Positions 61,368 to 61,837 of a stretch of DNA of 61,837 nt are shown here, in pieces. The translations under genes were made by a program, and so were the position numbers. How positions within the stretch are numbered: position 1 is the first letter of the stretch; every line of letters starts with the position of its first letter. The DNA is from Vibrio tasmaniensis 1F-187. GTDB lineage: Bacteria; Pseudomonadota; Gammaproteobacteria; Enterobacterales; Vibrionaceae. The notes beneath the pieces are model-generated. The model was not told where the DNA came from. It was given only the letters and a program-made list of their open reading frames with translations, and did not search any database. The DNA is taken from contig NZ_AJZM02000428.1 in NCBI RefSeq assembly GCF_000272405.2, positions 1 through 61,837 of the forward strand. Reading direction: 5' to 3'.

Positions 61368-61805
61368 ATGACGATTCCATTTTGGCAAGAAAAGACACTA
61401 GAGCAAATGACCGAGAACGAGTGGGAATCACTGTGTGACGGTTGTGGTAAGTGTTGCCTACATAAACTAATGGATGAAGATAGCGATGAAGTTTACTACA
61501 CTAATGTGGCGTGTAGCTGGTTAAACGACAAAACATGTTCGTGTAAAGATTACCCGAACCGATTCACTTCAGGTGAAGAGTGTTTGAAGCTGACTCGTGA
61601 CAAAATCGATGAGTTTCACTGGCTACCAGATACTTGTGCTTACCGTCTTCTATCTGAATCTAAGCCGATTCCTGAGTGGCACCCATTGATTACGGGTTCT
61701 AAATCAGAGATGCATGCTGCAGGTGAAAGTGTTCGTAACAAAGTGGTATACGAAATCGATGTTGTCGATTGGGAAGACCACATCTTGAATCACCCAAATC
61801 GCTAG
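61368..61805 (+). CDS. ycgN: YcgN family cysteine-cluster protein (UPF0260)
   Basis: This 145-residue protein matches the YcgN family: [19 protein letters not shown], then [30 protein letters not shown] and TCAYRLL. The cysteines probably hold a metal. Function is unknown. It lies 88 bases after the smaller YkgJ-type gene, in the same direction, and is followed by a hairpin at the window edge. Confidence 0.9.
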   Translation: MTIPFWQEKTLEQMTENEWESLCDGCGKCCLHKLMDEDSDEVYYTNVACSWLNDKTCSCKDYPNRFTSGEECLKLTRDKIDEFHWLPDTCAYRLLSESKPIPEWHPLITGSKSEMHAAGESVRNKVVYEIDVVDWEDHILNHPNR

Positions 61806-61817
61806 TTATTCTAAAAA

Positions 61818-61837
61818 CAGCCGCTCTTGAGCGGCTG
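61818..61837 (+). terminator. Probable terminator of ycgN, cut by the window end
   Basis: CAGCCGCTC and GAGCGGCTG are perfect arms with a TT loop, preceded by AAAAA. The expected T-run would lie beyond the last base. Confidence 0.7.

Overview
The window looks like a chromosome-1 segment of a Vibrio (Vibrionaceae, Gammaproteobacteria), probably near the V. splendidus/Harveyi groups. This rests on family-level protein recognition (HubP-type FimV, MinCDE-YcgL, a second catalytically complete Asd) and on gene order; no search was run. Nearly everything is core chromosome. There is no insertion sequence, integrase, prophage or CRISPR array.

Layout. 1-8,280: end of fadI, then fadJ (fatty-acid oxidation), an M16 metallopeptidase, sixA, smrB and prmB. 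In E. coli prmB is followed directly by aroC; here about 21 kb lies between them (8,281-29,749). That block holds a LysE-family exporter, a 33-residue small ORF, selO, a two-component system with a Pseudomonas-like glucose/mannose ABC transporter (gltR-gtrS-gtsABCD type), an HflX-like GTPase with an acidic insert, minCDE with divergent ycgL, a lytic transglycosylase, a LysR regulator, nupC, a CPA1 antiporter, folD, tRNA-Arg(UCU) and an ElaA-type acetyltransferase. From 29,750 the E. coli-like order resumes: aroC, epmC, yfcL, mnmC, fabB, pdxB, asd (in the place of usg), fimV/hubP, truA, accD, folC, dedD, cvpA, purF. After a LysR gene and rssB comes a second conserved block: ybaN, apt, dnaX, ybaB, recR. 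The window ends with aqpZ, an unrecognised lipoprotein plus secreted-protein pair, and two cysteine-cluster proteins.

How the parts connect. Three sequences fit the PurR operator consensus (before nupC, folD and cvpA-purF), which would tie nucleoside uptake, one-carbon folate supply and the first step of purine synthesis to one repressor. The sensor pair gltR-gtrS sits just before the sugar transporter it probably controls, with a perfect inverted repeat between them. dnaX keeps an in-frame A-AAA-AAG slippery site followed at once by a -1 stop, so both tau and gamma are expected. ybaN has no ATG/GTG/TTG start in the right place and appears to begin at ATT behind a full Shine-Dalgarno sequence.

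The least explained pieces are the lipoprotein/secreted pair at 59,246-60,890, a probable small RNA between fabB and pdxB, a terminator-like hairpin directly before the antiporter ribosome binding site, and two short membrane-protein ORFs. Functions are assigned by family recognition; all regulatory sites are predictions from sequence.
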